From positions 17,876-81,875 of the forward strand of contig JBBIUE010000011.1 in the NCBI GenBank assembly GCA_037440405.1: a DNA stretch of 64,000 bases, written 5' to 3'. The number at the start of each line of letters is the position of its first letter. Within the stretch, counting starts at the first letter, position 1. Source of the stretch: JANMGV01 sp037440405 (GTDB lineage: Bacteria > Planctomycetota > Planctomycetia > Pirellulales > Pirellulaceae). The notes below the pieces were generated by a model. The model saw nothing but the letters and a program-made list of their open reading frames with translations, was not told the origin of the DNA and made no database searches. A program made the position numbers and the translations under genes. Positions 45,741 through 55,137 of this stretch are shown here, one piece after another.

Positions 45741-45893
45741 TTATCGGGCAAGCATGCAAGTGGCTTTTGGTTTCACGCAAGTCGAGCGAATACAAATGGA
45801 AAGCGATCTTCCATTGAACGGTCTGCCTTCGGCTAAGGGAACCTTATCGCCCCCCCACAAACGAGGCGAGCTTTTGCCGGAATGACGCTGAGC

Positions 45894-46505
45894 TCAGCTC
45901 AATGCAAATTCGGTCTTAATGACCTGATCGACGATGTATTTCAGCGCCCAAGCCATTTCTTTGGTCGAGAGAGAAGGGAGAGCGCGACCTGCTGTAAGTG
46001 ACTGTTCGTGTGTCAGTGGAAAGTGAACGAAACCAACCGGCGCGGAGCGAGTCCGCTGTTGATACCAGTGAAGAGAAAGGAACATCGCCGCATTGCAGAG
46101 ATACGTTCCGGCATGGTAGGAAACGCGCGTTGGTATTCCGTGCTTTCGAAGCTCGGCTGCCCAGATACCCATCGGCAATTCCGTTCGGTAGGCAACCGGC
46201 GCTCCTTCTAATAGCTCGCCGAAATGATCCGCTGCATCGCGCGTCATGCCGGCAACGTTCAATGCGATCGTTTCAAGCTGAATTTGCGATGAACCAGGAG
46301 CCTGTCCAAGGTGTAGGACAACATCGTATCCCTGCGCCAAATCCGCATGAAGTTTTTCTGCCATCGGATGCAGAGATACCGGGTACCGACGAGTGACCAC
46401 GCTGGGATGCGTTCGGTATTCGCGGAGGTACTCGACCAAGACATCCCAACTGGCATTCTGATCCCATTCACCGTAGGGTTCGAAGGCAGAAATCAGTACG
46501 CGCAC
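45894..46505 (-). CDS. pcp: pyroglutamyl-peptidase I
   Basis: A 203-residue cysteine peptidase of family C15 that removes N-terminal pyroglutamate (EC 3.4.19.3). The catalytic triad is visible: Glu79 in GSSQIQLETIALN, Cys137 in HAGTYLCNAA and His161 in VGFVHFPL. Length is normal for the family (about 200-215). The start is a GTG (46505), MRVLISAFEPYGEWD; the Shine-Dalgarno sequence is weak. It is cytoplasmic. It lies 279 bases upstream of clpB on the same strand and could share a transcript. Confidence 0.93.
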   Translation of the reverse strand: MRVLISAFEPYGEWDQNASWDVLVEYLREYRTHPSVVTRRYPVSLHPMAEKLHADLAQGYDVVLHLGQAPGSSQIQLETIALNVAGMTRDAADHFGELLEGAPVAYRTELPMGIWAAELRKHGIPTRVSYHAGTYLCNAAMFLSLHWYQQRTRSAPVGFVHFPLTHEQSLTAGRALPSLSTKEMAWALKYIVDQVIKTEFALS

Positions 46506-46953
46506 GTTTCATTCCGGAAATTACAAGAGCTGCATGGTGTTGGCCCTAATGATCTCAATGAGTGTTCTTGGCGATCGGGCGAAAGCAGCAAATCACCAAC
46601 CGCCCCCATCGCCCGCTCATCGGTCCAATTCTTCAAAACTAGTATAGTTCGAATTCGATCCGAAGCGATTCGATGGAACGCTGGTCCGCGTCCAGTTGGT
46701 CAAGTCTCTGGCCATGGAATGGATGAACCGCGTTTCCCGTGTTGCCCATTCTGCGAGTTTCTTACTACCCATCTAGCATCCCAAAAAAGGGGATCACCAA
46801 GCTCTCCGCTGCAAGGCATTCGCACGTTCGTTGATGGTGCGGAGGAATGCGGAAAATAAAAGTTTATCAACCATGACTAGGCGAGTTTTCGAGAGATGCG
46901 AGTGCCGTCCTTCTTGGACGTTCGGGTTGATGCACTCTTGACTTTCGCTCGCC
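46506..46953. other. intergenic interval between pcp and glycosyltransferase gene
   Basis: No supported gene in 448 bases. Minus-strand frames are short and lack domains. A short stem (ATCCC-AAAAAAG-GGGAT near 46783) is the only structure noticed, and it has no T run after it. I see no tRNA. Confidence 0.45.
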
Positions 46954-47961
46954 TTAACCATCCGTGAATTTCTTCGCCCGCAACCAGTTTGCCGGCGTTT
47001 CTGAGTCTGCATCTTCGAAAGTAGTTTCCTTGATCGAGAAAGGGTCAGAGACTGGTCTGCCATACAGTGTGATCAATTCCGCCAGAAACCCGACAGCCAA
47101 CAGGTGGACGCCAATAAGTAAAGCGACGATCGCGTAATAGAAAATGGCACGCTCGTGCAGATGGATCGGGTCCCAGCGTTCCGAAACTCGACTGTAAACC
47201 CAAGCGACCGTCAATACGACCAGCACACTCGATCCAGCGAAGAAACTCAAGAGACCGATGCCACCCAGAAAATGTTGGGGCCGCTGACGATAGTTCGTTA
47301 GGAAATATACCGTGAATAGATCGAGGAATCCCTTGAGGAAGCGGCTTGCCCCATACTTCGATTTGCCAAATTTTCGCGTGCGATGAGCGACTGGCAGCTC
47401 AGTTACTCGCCAACCGCGAGCAGCAGCCAAGACGGGCACAAAGCGGTGCATCTCGCCATAAAGCTGAACTTCATCAAACACCTCCCGACGATACGCTTTC
47501 AGCCCGCAATTGTGATCATGCAATCGAACTCCGGTAAGCCGATTCACCAATGCGTTAAAAATTTTCGACGGCAGCCTCTTTGTCCAAGGGTCGCGTCGGT
47601 TTTTTTTCCAGCCGCTGACCACGTCCGCTCCTGTATGCAATGCTTCCAAGAGTTTGACGATCTCCTCGGGGGCATCCTGCAAATCGGCATCGATCGTTAC
47701 GATGAAGGGAAAGCGAGCTCGCTGAATTCCAGCAGCCAAGGCGGACGCTTTTCCGAAATTTCTTCGAAAACGAATCCCTTCGATCCGTGGGTCGCGCCTT
47801 GATTGTTCCTGAATTCTGCCCCATGAGTTATCGGTCGAGCCATCGTCGATCAAAATGATCTGAGACGTGATTTGGTTCCGATCGCAAACTTGAACAAGCT
47901 CTCGGATCAGTTCATCGAGACTGGCTTCTTCATTGAAGACGGGAACAACCACAGATAGCAT
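46954..47961 (-). CDS. DPM1/GtrB-like glycosyltransferase, family 2
   Basis: A GT-A fold family 2 glycosyltransferase of about 335 residues, like dolichol- or undecaprenyl-phosphate sugar transferases. LSVVVPVFNEEASLDELI is the N-terminal nucleotide-binding strand, then LIDDGSTDNSW and TIDADLQDAPEEI with the DxD-type metal site; HDHNCGLKAYRREV and RFVPVLAAARGW follow. Two membrane segments lie at the C-terminus (about 225-260 and 275-300). It probably charges a polyprenyl phosphate with a sugar for envelope glycan synthesis. The ATG at 47961 gives the usual family N-terminus; an ATG at 47988 is possible. No clear Shine-Dalgarno sequence precedes either. It is divergent from the ThiF gene. Confidence 0.88.
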   Translation of the reverse strand: MLSVVVPVFNEEASLDELIRELVQVCDRNQITSQIILIDDGSTDNSWGRIQEQSRRDPRIEGIRFRRNFGKASALAAGIQRARFPFIVTIDADLQDAPEEIVKLLEALHTGADVVSGWKKNRRDPWTKRLPSKIFNALVNRLTGVRLHDHNCGLKAYRREVFDEVQLYGEMHRFVPVLAAARGWRVTELPVAHRTRKFGKSKYGASRFLKGFLDLFTVYFLTNYRQRPQHFLGGIGLLSFFAGSSVLVVLTVAWVYSRVSERWDPIHLHERAIFYYAIVALLIGVHLLAVGFLAELITLYGRPVSDPFSIKETTFEDADSETPANWLRAKKFTDG

Positions 47962-48043
47962 GAAACAATCGCTTTCGACCGCAACCATAGAACGAGAAGT
48001 GGAAGTATAGGCTTTCCCAATGAAGATGCAAACGGAGAGCGGC

Positions 48044-49096
48044 ATGACCGATATCGAGACACATTCACTCGACCGCAATGCACGTCGTTTCGAACGCCAG
48101 GTTCAGTTTGACTCGATTGGCCAGGCTGGGCAAGATGCCATTGCTCGAAGTCGGGTCGCTATCGTTGGTTTGGGTGCACTCGGCTCAACAATTGCTGATC
48201 GTTTGGTCCGCGCGGGAGTCGGCCATTTGAAGCTCATCGATCGAGATTGGGTCGAATGGAACAACCTGCCCCGGCAAGCTCTTTACACGGAAGCGGATGC
48301 TACGAACCAAGTTCCCAAGGCCATGGCTGCTGCGCGTCATTTGTCTGCCATCGACAATCGAATCAACATCGAGCCGCTGATGGAGGATCTGATCGCTGCC
48401 AATGTCCAGTCGCTGCTTGCCAATGTCGACTTGATTCTCGACGGAACCGATAATTTCGAGACGCGGTATCTCATCAATGATTTTTCGCTGGCCAATCGGG
48501 TTCCGTGGATACATGGCGGTTGCGTTGGGGCAAGCGGCCAAGTCATGGTCGTCCTGCCAGGCGAAACGGCTTGCTATCGATGCCTTCTGCCCGAAGCATT
48601 CGCCAGTGGTACTCAAGCCACCTGTGATACCGTGGGGGTGATCGGTCCAGCGGTCAGCATCATTGCTGCTTGGCAGAGTTTGGAAGCCATGAAGCTATTA
48701 GCGGGGAGACGCGAAGACGTCACGCGTGATTTGATCCAATTCGAACTATGGCGTGGCGAAGTGCGACGGCTGGGACTTTCGAAGATTGGGCCGTCCGACC
48801 GTTGCCCGGCGTGTCGAGGTGAATACGACTTCCTGGCAGGAAACTTTGATTCGCAAACAACCGTTCTGTGCGGTCGCAACGCAGTTCAGGTACAACCGCT
48901 ATCTTCGAACATCGATCTGCAGAATCTAGAGCGACGCCTGAGGGCTCACGGGGCAGTGGAGTTAAAACCATTTCTGCTCAAGTTCTCCAAGGATTCGTAC
49001 GTCCTGACTGTTTTTGCGAACGGTCGAGCGATCGTTTCGGGTACCGAGGACCCCAGTCAAGCTCGAGCGATCTATTCCCGTTGGATCGGAATGTAA
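48044..49096 (+). CDS. ThiF/MoeB/HesA family E1-like adenylyltransferase
   Basis: A 350-residue enzyme that adenylates the C-terminal Gly of a ubiquitin-like sulfur carrier (ThiS or MoaD) for thiamin or molybdopterin synthesis. VGLGALGS (41-48) binds ATP, DRDWVEWNNLPRQALY (67-82) and DGTDNFETRYLIND (133-146) are family blocks. Two CxxC pairs (Cys177/180 and a CPAC near residue 250) bind zinc, and Cys194 in the ATCDTVG loop is the catalytic Cys. The last 80 residues form an extra domain. I chose the ATG at 48044 because GGAGAG lies 6 bases upstream. No ThiS or MoaD gene is nearby, so the partner is unknown. Confidence 0.9.
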   Translation: MTDIETHSLDRNARRFERQVQFDSIGQAGQDAIARSRVAIVGLGALGSTIADRLVRAGVGHLKLIDRDWVEWNNLPRQALYTEADATNQVPKAMAAARHLSAIDNRINIEPLMEDLIAANVQSLLANVDLILDGTDNFETRYLINDFSLANRVPWIHGGCVGASGQVMVVLPGETACYRCLLPEAFASGTQATCDTVGVIGPAVSIIAAWQSLEAMKLLAGRREDVTRDLIQFELWRGEVRRLGLSKIGPSDRCPACRGEYDFLAGNFDSQTTVLCGRNAVQVQPLSSNIDLQNLERRLRAHGAVELKPFLLKFSKDSYVLTVFANGRAIVSGTEDPSQARAIYSRWIGM

Positions 49097-49177
49097 CCTA
49101 AACTTCCACGACTTCAAGAAATCATCATCCAAGAAGCACTCAACAATCTCGAATGAATGAGCTCGGAGGAAAACATC

Positions 49178-50161
49178 ATGGCCAAAATGGAACCAAAGCC
49201 GAACATCGAAATCGATGCCCGCCAAGTGATGAACACCGTCATCGCAGGTTTGGCGGCGCTTCTCATCATCTATGTGATCGTTCGCGGAGCATTCACGGTG
49301 CGTGCCCATGAGCAAGCCGTTGTATTGCGCTTTGGAGCCTACGATCGAACTGTCGGGCCTGGATTGCATTTCAAGTTGCCGTGGGTCGAAGATCGCCTAC
49401 TGGTCGATATGAGCGATCATACGTTCCGCATGCCTTGGGGTGATCGCGAGCGAAGCGGTCGCTTGCAGGTCGATCGCGGTGACGAAAGCGAGGCTCTCTT
49501 CGTAACGGCAGATCTCTACGCTGCGGTCGTCGAGTGGAACATCATGTGGCGCGTCAGCGATCCACGAAAGTTCCTGTTCAACGTGGATGAAGCCGAAGTG
49601 GAAGCGTTGATCGCCGAGGTTGCGCGAACCGTTATGAACAAAGCGGCCGGTGACTATGCCGCTGATGAGCTGCTTACGACCAAGCGAGTCGAAGTCGGTT
49701 TGGCCGCTCTCGAAGCGATGCAGCAGCAATTGGCCCAATACGAAAGCGGTGTCGAAGTTTTCGAACTTCAAATGCAGAAAGTCACTCCTCCGGCCCGCGT
49801 CAAGCCAGCCTTCGATGAAGTCAATGCTTCCATTCAGCAGCGAGATCAGCTCGTCAATGAAGCCCGTCGCGAACAGAATCAATTGATCCCGCTCGCTGAA
49901 GCCCGTCGAGATCAGTTGGTCCGTGAAGCCCAAGGCTATTCCGCGCGCCGATTGGCAGAAGCGGAGGGAGAGGTAACCGCGCTGATGGAAAAATATCAAC
50001 AGTACCAATTGGCGCCGGACGCAACGCGACAGCGAATGTACCTCGAAACGATGGAGAAAATTATCAAGAAATGTGGTCCGGTCACCATTCTCGATGAAGG
50101 TCTGAACGGCATGTTGCTGAACTTGAACGACCTCATCAATACCCGAGCAAGACCGCAATAA
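49178..50161 (+). CDS. hflK: SPFH-domain protein, HflK-like
   Basis: A 327-residue membrane protein with an N-terminal membrane anchor (about 20-38, VIAGLAALLIIYVIVRGA) and a SPFH/prohibitin domain (EQAVVLRFGAYDRTVGPGLHFKLPWVEDRLL onward). A long coiled coil follows (about 220-290). HflK with HflC forms a ring around FtsH and modulates its proteolysis of membrane proteins. GGAGG lies 8 bases before the ATG at 49178; an ATG 7 codons upstream is less likely. No ftsH gene is in the window. Confidence 0.88.
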   Translation: MAKMEPKPNIEIDARQVMNTVIAGLAALLIIYVIVRGAFTVRAHEQAVVLRFGAYDRTVGPGLHFKLPWVEDRLLVDMSDHTFRMPWGDRERSGRLQVDRGDESEALFVTADLYAAVVEWNIMWRVSDPRKFLFNVDEAEVEALIAEVARTVMNKAAGDYAADELLTTKRVEVGLAALEAMQQQLAQYESGVEVFELQMQKVTPPARVKPAFDEVNASIQQRDQLVNEARREQNQLIPLAEARRDQLVREAQGYSARRLAEAEGEVTALMEKYQQYQLAPDATRQRMYLETMEKIIKKCGPVTILDEGLNGMLLNLNDLINTRARPQ

Positions 50162-50215
50162 CGTCATCCGAGATTCGAAAAGCAGTCCCACAAACCGAAA
50201 CACAGGTAAAGTACG

Positions 50216-51289
50216 ATGAAAAATCTCATGAGGATTCTCGCGGCACTCGCTTTAATCATCATCATCGCTCCACTCTTCGTCTTCTTTGTCTCAGAGCGCG
50301 AACTCGCCGTTGTCCTAAGGCTAGGAAAACCGGTGCGAGAATACACCTCTCCGGGAATGCATTTCCGATTACCCTTAGCCGAATCGGTGATGCGACTCCC
50401 GAAGACGATTCAATACTGGGGAGGTATCGACGCCGCTCATGTTAACGATGTGAACACCAACGACAATAAAAAAATCGATCTGGTGCCTTGGGCCATTTGG
50501 CGGATCAAACGCCCCATCGCCTTTGTCCAGCGATTGCGAACGTTGGATGCAGCTGAGCAACGCGTTGCTCAGATCTCCCGAAGTGCCATGCGCGACGTCA
50601 TCGGACAGTATGATCTGACCGAACTCGTTCGAACCTCCGATCGCGATCTGCCTTCCGTGAACGATAGTTTACTTGCCGCCATCGGTTCGAATCCGTCTCA
50701 ATCGTTGGTTGGCCAGATGGATGCTGCGGAACCGCAACGAGCCGCCAAAGTCAAATTCGGCCGAGCGAAACTGATGGAGCTCATTCGCACCGAAACACAA
50801 AAGCGATTGGCCGAAACCGCAGAAGGAGGCGAAGCCGACAGTCACGCCATCGAAGTCGTCGATGTCGGCATCTCGAAACTTTCCTTCGTCGAAAGCGTTC
50901 GCCAGCGAACCTTTGATCGCTGGATTTCAGAACGTGAAGCGATTTCGATGCTCATTCTCAAGGAAGGCGAGCAACAAAAGGCAAAAATTCTCAATGCTGC
51001 CAGATCGGAAGTGGAAAAGCTAGAAGGTCTCGGGCAGAAAGAAGCCAGCGAGATTCGAGGACGCGCCGACGCCGAGGTCATTCGCAAGTTCGCTGAAATC
51101 ATCAATCAGTCCGGCGATTTCTACACCTTTGCTCGAACCCTGGAAGCTTATGAGAGGTCATTCGAGCCCGGAACGCGGCTGATCCTGACCACCGATAGTA
51201 GCTTCTTGCGAATGCTAAAAGCTCTTGACTCTCCAGATGCTCCAAAGCTGGAATCGCAATTGCACGATACCACTTCGCATCAACCATAG
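50216..51289 (+). CDS. hflC: SPFH-domain protein, HflC-like
   Basis: A 357-residue membrane protein with an N-terminal anchor (about 6-26, ILAALALIIIIAPLFVFFV) and a SPFH domain (ELAVVLRLGKPVREYTSPGMHFRLPLAESV). The coiled coil (about 225-285) ends in a conserved RADAEVIRKFAEII segment typical of HflC. It is longer than E. coli HflC (334) because of an insertion near 160-195. It starts 54 bases after hflK, so the pair is one transcript. It partners HflK in the FtsH-modulating complex. Confidence 0.88.
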   Translation: MKNLMRILAALALIIIIAPLFVFFVSERELAVVLRLGKPVREYTSPGMHFRLPLAESVMRLPKTIQYWGGIDAAHVNDVNTNDNKKIDLVPWAIWRIKRPIAFVQRLRTLDAAEQRVAQISRSAMRDVIGQYDLTELVRTSDRDLPSVNDSLLAAIGSNPSQSLVGQMDAAEPQRAAKVKFGRAKLMELIRTETQKRLAETAEGGEADSHAIEVVDVGISKLSFVESVRQRTFDRWISEREAISMLILKEGEQQKAKILNAARSEVEKLEGLGQKEASEIRGRADAEVIRKFAEIINQSGDFYTFARTLEAYERSFEPGTRLILTTDSSFLRMLKALDSPDAPKLESQLHDTTSHQP

Positions 51290-51762
51290 GCCACAACTGT
51301 ATTTCATGATGCGATGTGGATGGACTCGTACGACCGTTCAGCGGCCGCAATCCGATACCAGTCCGATCGATTCGACGTTGTCGCGAAAGATCTTCGCGAT
51401 CTTTATGGAACGGCGCGAGCTGTCCGTTTTGCCCAAACCGTAAAGCTCGCGCGCTTTCGCGTCGGACGAGAAACAGAACCTATTGCTCGATAGATCCTTA
51501 AAGCGTTCGAGGTCCCTAGTTTCGATCCTTACCTTGAACAACCGCAGCCAGCAGCATAAGCAAGTGACGACTCAGCGGCCATTTTTCGAAAGCGTTCACA
51601 AATGGAGTCAGGAGCTTCGTTGAACCGCAGGGCCAGAGCTAATGGGGCGCGTTATCCTTGGAAGCGAATAGGCAACGCTATTCACCAGCATCGCGGCGGG
51701 CGGCGTGAGGGGCGAACGGGTCCACGATTTGCTTCTTTTCTTCTTACTTTCTTTGATGAAAC
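51290..51762. other. convergent interval between hflC and yceH-like gene
   Basis: No supported gene in 473 bases, where two transcripts meet. Two inverted repeats lie on the hflC side: a 7-bp stem at 51381-51399 and a 9-bp stem GCGCGAGCT / AGCTCGCGC (51413-51421 and 51444-51452) with a 22-base loop. They could end the hflKC transcript. Confidence 0.45.
51381..51399 (+). terminator. possible terminator stem-loop after hflC
   Basis: TCGCGAA-AGATC-TTCGCGA is a perfect 7-bp stem with a 5-base loop, followed by TCTTTATG rather than a clean T run. It starts 92 bases after the hflC stop. Confidence 0.3.
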
Positions 51763-52494
51763 CTACGAGTCCGTCGACTCGAGATGAACACCGAGCTGTT
51801 CTTCCAAGTAGGCCAGACGCGCCGCCAGTTGCTTTACGGTCTGTTGCAGCTCAGCAAGGCTTCCGACGGACGTTCCCGCACTCGGACCGACCGCTGGGGC
51901 GTCGTGATCTAGATCGCGCGGCCCCTCGCCCGTTCCTTGAGACGCGACCGACTTTCGCAGAGCTTCCAGTTCCCATTCGGGGTAGAGATTGTGCGAGACT
52001 AATTGACCGCGGCCTGGAGGAGTCAATTCAATGACGAGATTCCGGTTCTTCAAACACTCAAAAATCGTCCTGAGTTGGTCAAGCTCCCCGATGGGTTCCA
52101 TTCGCGAAGCTCGAACTCGAAGCTCCCCGAAGGTCTGCTCTCCGCGAAGAAGCAATTCACACATAACGGCAGCTTCGAATTTGTCGATCGCAAGCCATTG
52201 ATACGCGTTGTGTCGAATCTTCTCGACGCGCCCCACACCTTGAACGATCGTTACCGCCCCCATCAGCCGTAGTTGATCGACGACTTCCTGAACCTTCTCT
52301 TGGGTCAGATTCATCACTGGATGCCGATTCGATTTTTGATTGCAACCGACCGTCAGCGAATTGATCGTCATCGGGTAGGCGTCAGGAGTCGTCTTGGACT
52401 TTTCCATCAGCACGCCGATGACGCGACGGTGCTTAGCTTCGATTGGATTCCATAAGGGTTTGTTTTCGTTTTCCGTGGCCGAATGTTCCGACAT
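51763..52494 (-). CDS. YceH/DUF480 family protein
   Basis: A 243-residue protein of the UPF0502 (YceH) family, with two winged-helix domains. Family blocks are LEAKHRRVIGVLMEKSKTTP-like sequence near residue 17, YPMTINSLTVGCNQKSNRHPV (about 40-60) and the AAVMCELLLRGEQTFGELRVRASRM region (about 107-131). The C-terminal 25 residues form a short coiled coil (LQQTVKQLAARLAYLEEQL). Function is unknown; winged helices suggest nucleic acid binding. It is followed by no gene on its strand for 470 bases. Confidence 0.9.
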   Translation of the reverse strand: MSEHSATENENKPLWNPIEAKHRRVIGVLMEKSKTTPDAYPMTINSLTVGCNQKSNRHPVMNLTQEKVQEVVDQLRLMGAVTIVQGVGRVEKIRHNAYQWLAIDKFEAAVMCELLLRGEQTFGELRVRASRMEPIGELDQLRTIFECLKNRNLVIELTPPGRGQLVSHNLYPEWELEALRKSVASQGTGEGPRDLDHDAPAVGPSAGTSVGSLAELQQTVKQLAARLAYLEEQLGVHLESTDS

Positions 52495-52757
52495 CGAAGA
52501 TGACTCGCTTCAGGTGAGAGGATCCTTGCGCTACGGCATTGCTTCTCGTTGTGACTACCGTCCTTAGAAATGTAGCGTCGCTGGAACACCGCTGCAATCG
52601 CCTATGGCAATCTCAGAGGCCTGCGATTCAAGAATGCCGGATGAGCTTGTCGCGGGTTGAATGGGCCCCACGCGATCAAAGTCTTGGTGCGATACTGGAG
52701 CGGCGAGAAAGTCCGTCCCATGGCCGACCACTTTTCTCACGAGACGCAACTGTTCGA

Positions 52758-54719
52758 CTACCTCAGCATAAGAAAGTCAAACCACTCGCCATAACGCTTG
52801 CCGTCCAAAGTGATATCGAATGTTGCCATGTCGATCTTTGGAGTCTGCCGGGCCGGAACGCTCCTTCGCAGCTTGACTTCGATGACGCTGCGGCTCTTCG
52901 CTTCGGTGGTGCCTTTCAGTACTTGGGGAACCGCCTCGATACCGTCGGGCAACTTCAACTCGACATGATAGTTCTGAGGTTGACTGCGAAAATTGCGAAC
53001 CGTCACCAAGATGGTCGCTTCTGTCATTTCGGACAGATCAACACGGTAGGGATAGGCGGAGACCCAATAGGGGTCAAACAGATACTCATAATTGGTTTCG
53101 GGCAACAATCCATGGTACAACTCGATGATGTATTTGGCCCAATCGCGGTACCGTCGAACGAACTCGAGCGGCTGATCCATTGCAAACGAATGGCTGCCCA
53201 TAATCAAATCCGGCTTCAGTCGCAAAAGATACTCACCGGCATACAAATAGCCCTCTTCGAAAAGGCAGCTATTGCGAGCCACGACGGCTTCATGGCCATC
53301 TTGGCTCTCATCGGCAGGATAGCCGAACAGATTGTCACCGGTGAAAGCGATCCGTTTACCATCCAACTCCAACCACAAGCAGCAGCCGAATTCGGTCTGT
53401 CCCGGCATCCAATCGATCTGGATGCGATAGCCTTCCCACTGGATCGATTCTCCATCGCGAAAGGGACGGTCGATCGGCATGCCGTCAAAGCCATCGCCGT
53501 AAGCATGGACGAGAGCTGCGTAGTCGTATCGACTCGGATGTTCGCATCGATCGACGATTTTGTCGAGCGTCCAAGCTTGCGCTCCGTACTTCTCTTTCAG
53601 GTGCGGACCCAAGAGGAAATGATCGCCGTGCATGTGCGAAATCCAGAATGCGTCGATTTGCTTCAAGCCAAGATGTTCTCGGGCACCCAAGATGATTTGG
53701 TCCAATTCATCGGCTGGAAGCAAACCACAATCCAGCACCAGGGCGTGCCCACTATCTGCGATGATGATTGCAAAGTTGCGCCCCAGTTTCGAATCACGAA
53801 GTTTATAGAGGTGCGGCGTCACTTGATTTAGCTGCGGCACAGCCGTAGGCTTGGAGACGCTATCCCGCTGTTCGTTGGGAAGGTCAAACACAGGATAACC
53901 ACGAATATACTTGCTGCGGAAATGGACAAGCTTGTTTCGGTAGGTTTCCAGCTCCTCAGCCGGGTTCTCGATCGCGCCGCCATGAGAAGGAAGAAGGATC
54001 GAGCACCGCTGTGCCATTAGCTTTTCGACCGAGGCGATGAGTGTATCGAGCCCTGCAGCGAAGCCATAATCCCATTCCGTGTCGAACCAGGTTACCATCT
54101 TCGATCCTTGGTGCACCATATCGCCGCTTAAGGCAATTTTCGTATCGCCTCGCTCAATGATGTAAGTCATGCTACCCGGAGAATGACCTGGAGTTTCGAG
54201 GCAATGGATATCAAATCCCTCCCATTGAAAAATGTCCCCGTCCTTCAGGCCAAGATCAATCGCAATCGGTTGGCGAGGAGGGCGGACGTAGCTAGCCCCG
54301 TAGACGCTGTATCGATCGCCGAGATTCGGCTTCCACTTGCGAAAATTCAATGGCGCTTCGAAGAGTTCTCGTTCCGTCTCTCCGGCGGCTAGCCTAGTTC
54401 GATTGCGATCGACGCTGGCGACTCCTTGGCACTGTTCGCGGTGATGATGGGTGAACAAAACCCAATCGATATGCTCCACGCCAATCGATCGCAATTGATT
54501 CAAGACTTGCCCGTCGCCCAAATCAAAAAGGATCGCTTTGGCTCCCGACCTAAGAACAAAAACATTGCACGTGTCGGTCCATCGATACAGATTGGGAAGC
54601 GTCTCCACAGCGACTTGCTGGAGGATTGGATCATCAGTGCATTCACGAGACTTCGCAAGCGCATGCGACGTCAAAAGCGCGGCAAGTATCGGCAAAAACC
54701 ATCGAAAGGGTTCCATCAT
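52758..54719 (-). CDS. exported protein with two metallo-beta-lactamase-fold domains
   Basis: A 653-residue protein with a signal peptide (about 1-22, ending SHALA). It has two MBL-fold domains. The second (about 300-560) has the canonical metal motif HMHGDH at 362-367 and later TGD and GSHS residues. The first (about 40-280) has HHHREQ at 91-96 where HxHxDH is expected, though it keeps a GHSPGS block at 178-183, SGD and PSHG, so its metal site may be single or altered. A C-terminal beta-sandwich (about 575-653) follows. The closest functions are broad (lactonase, phosphodiesterase, sulfatase types); the substrate is unknown. GAGG lies 7 bases before the ATG. Confidence 0.88.
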   Translation of the reverse strand: MMEPFRWFLPILAALLTSHALAKSRECTDDPILQQVAVETLPNLYRWTDTCNVFVLRSGAKAILFDLGDGQVLNQLRSIGVEHIDWVLFTHHHREQCQGVASVDRNRTRLAAGETERELFEAPLNFRKWKPNLGDRYSVYGASYVRPPRQPIAIDLGLKDGDIFQWEGFDIHCLETPGHSPGSMTYIIERGDTKIALSGDMVHQGSKMVTWFDTEWDYGFAAGLDTLIASVEKLMAQRCSILLPSHGGAIENPAEELETYRNKLVHFRSKYIRGYPVFDLPNEQRDSVSKPTAVPQLNQVTPHLYKLRDSKLGRNFAIIIADSGHALVLDCGLLPADELDQIILGAREHLGLKQIDAFWISHMHGDHFLLGPHLKEKYGAQAWTLDKIVDRCEHPSRYDYAALVHAYGDGFDGMPIDRPFRDGESIQWEGYRIQIDWMPGQTEFGCCLWLELDGKRIAFTGDNLFGYPADESQDGHEAVVARNSCLFEEGYLYAGEYLLRLKPDLIMGSHSFAMDQPLEFVRRYRDWAKYIIELYHGLLPETNYEYLFDPYWVSAYPYRVDLSEMTEATILVTVRNFRSQPQNYHVELKLPDGIEAVPQVLKGTTEAKSRSVIEVKLRRSVPARQTPKIDMATFDITLDGKRYGEWFDFLMLR

Positions 54720-55137
54720 TGATGAACCTCAGAGCATGGCAAGACAAATCAAATCGGTAGGATGATGCTTCGCTGGCGAGTATTCAAAATCAGAGCGCCG
54801 AGCCTTGGGGCTATTGTAACCGCTCTGGCTCTTGCAAACTGCAAACGTTGATCGCCAACAGCAAATGTTCCGTTAGCGTATATCAGTACCGAGCGGAGTG
54901 GCTTCAGAGGGTTGATTAGAAGGGTGGCGCGCGGTGCGGAAGTAGCTGATTCTAACGAGTCGAATGGATTCGAACATGGTGCTTTTTTTGCGAAAACTGC
55001 CACATCGCGGCCCGAAGCGTTCGCGATTTCAAGGTTTTCGCACAGGGCCTTCCTCCGTCTCCGCGATTCAACTTGTAGTGAGTCTTCAGCGGAATCATTC
55101 GGTTCGACTGCCAGGAGTTTCAGTTGTTTTCGTGCGG
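54720..55137. other. intergenic interval upstream of MBL gene
   Basis: No supported gene in 418 bases. It should hold the promoter of the MBL-fold gene and the end of the three-gene exported operon. I saw no convincing promoter or terminator. Confidence 0.45.

Noticed and set aside
46506..46953. tRNA or small RNA gene
   Set aside because: No cloverleaf, no T-loop GTTCRANNC in proper context and no terminator were found.
46794..47063. Minus-strand frame at the end of the glycosyltransferase gene
   Set aside because: Most of it overlaps the glycosyltransferase in another frame; the unique part codes only about 26 residues with no ribosome binding site.
49397..50203. Minus-strand open frame of about 268 codons
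   Set aside because: It is antisense to hflK and Phe/Leu/His-rich as expected for a shadow of a charged coiled coil.
52539..53831. Long plus-strand open frame of about 430 codons
   Set aside because: It is antisense to the exported MBL-fold protein, has no domain or ribosome binding site, and its opposite frame has full family motifs.
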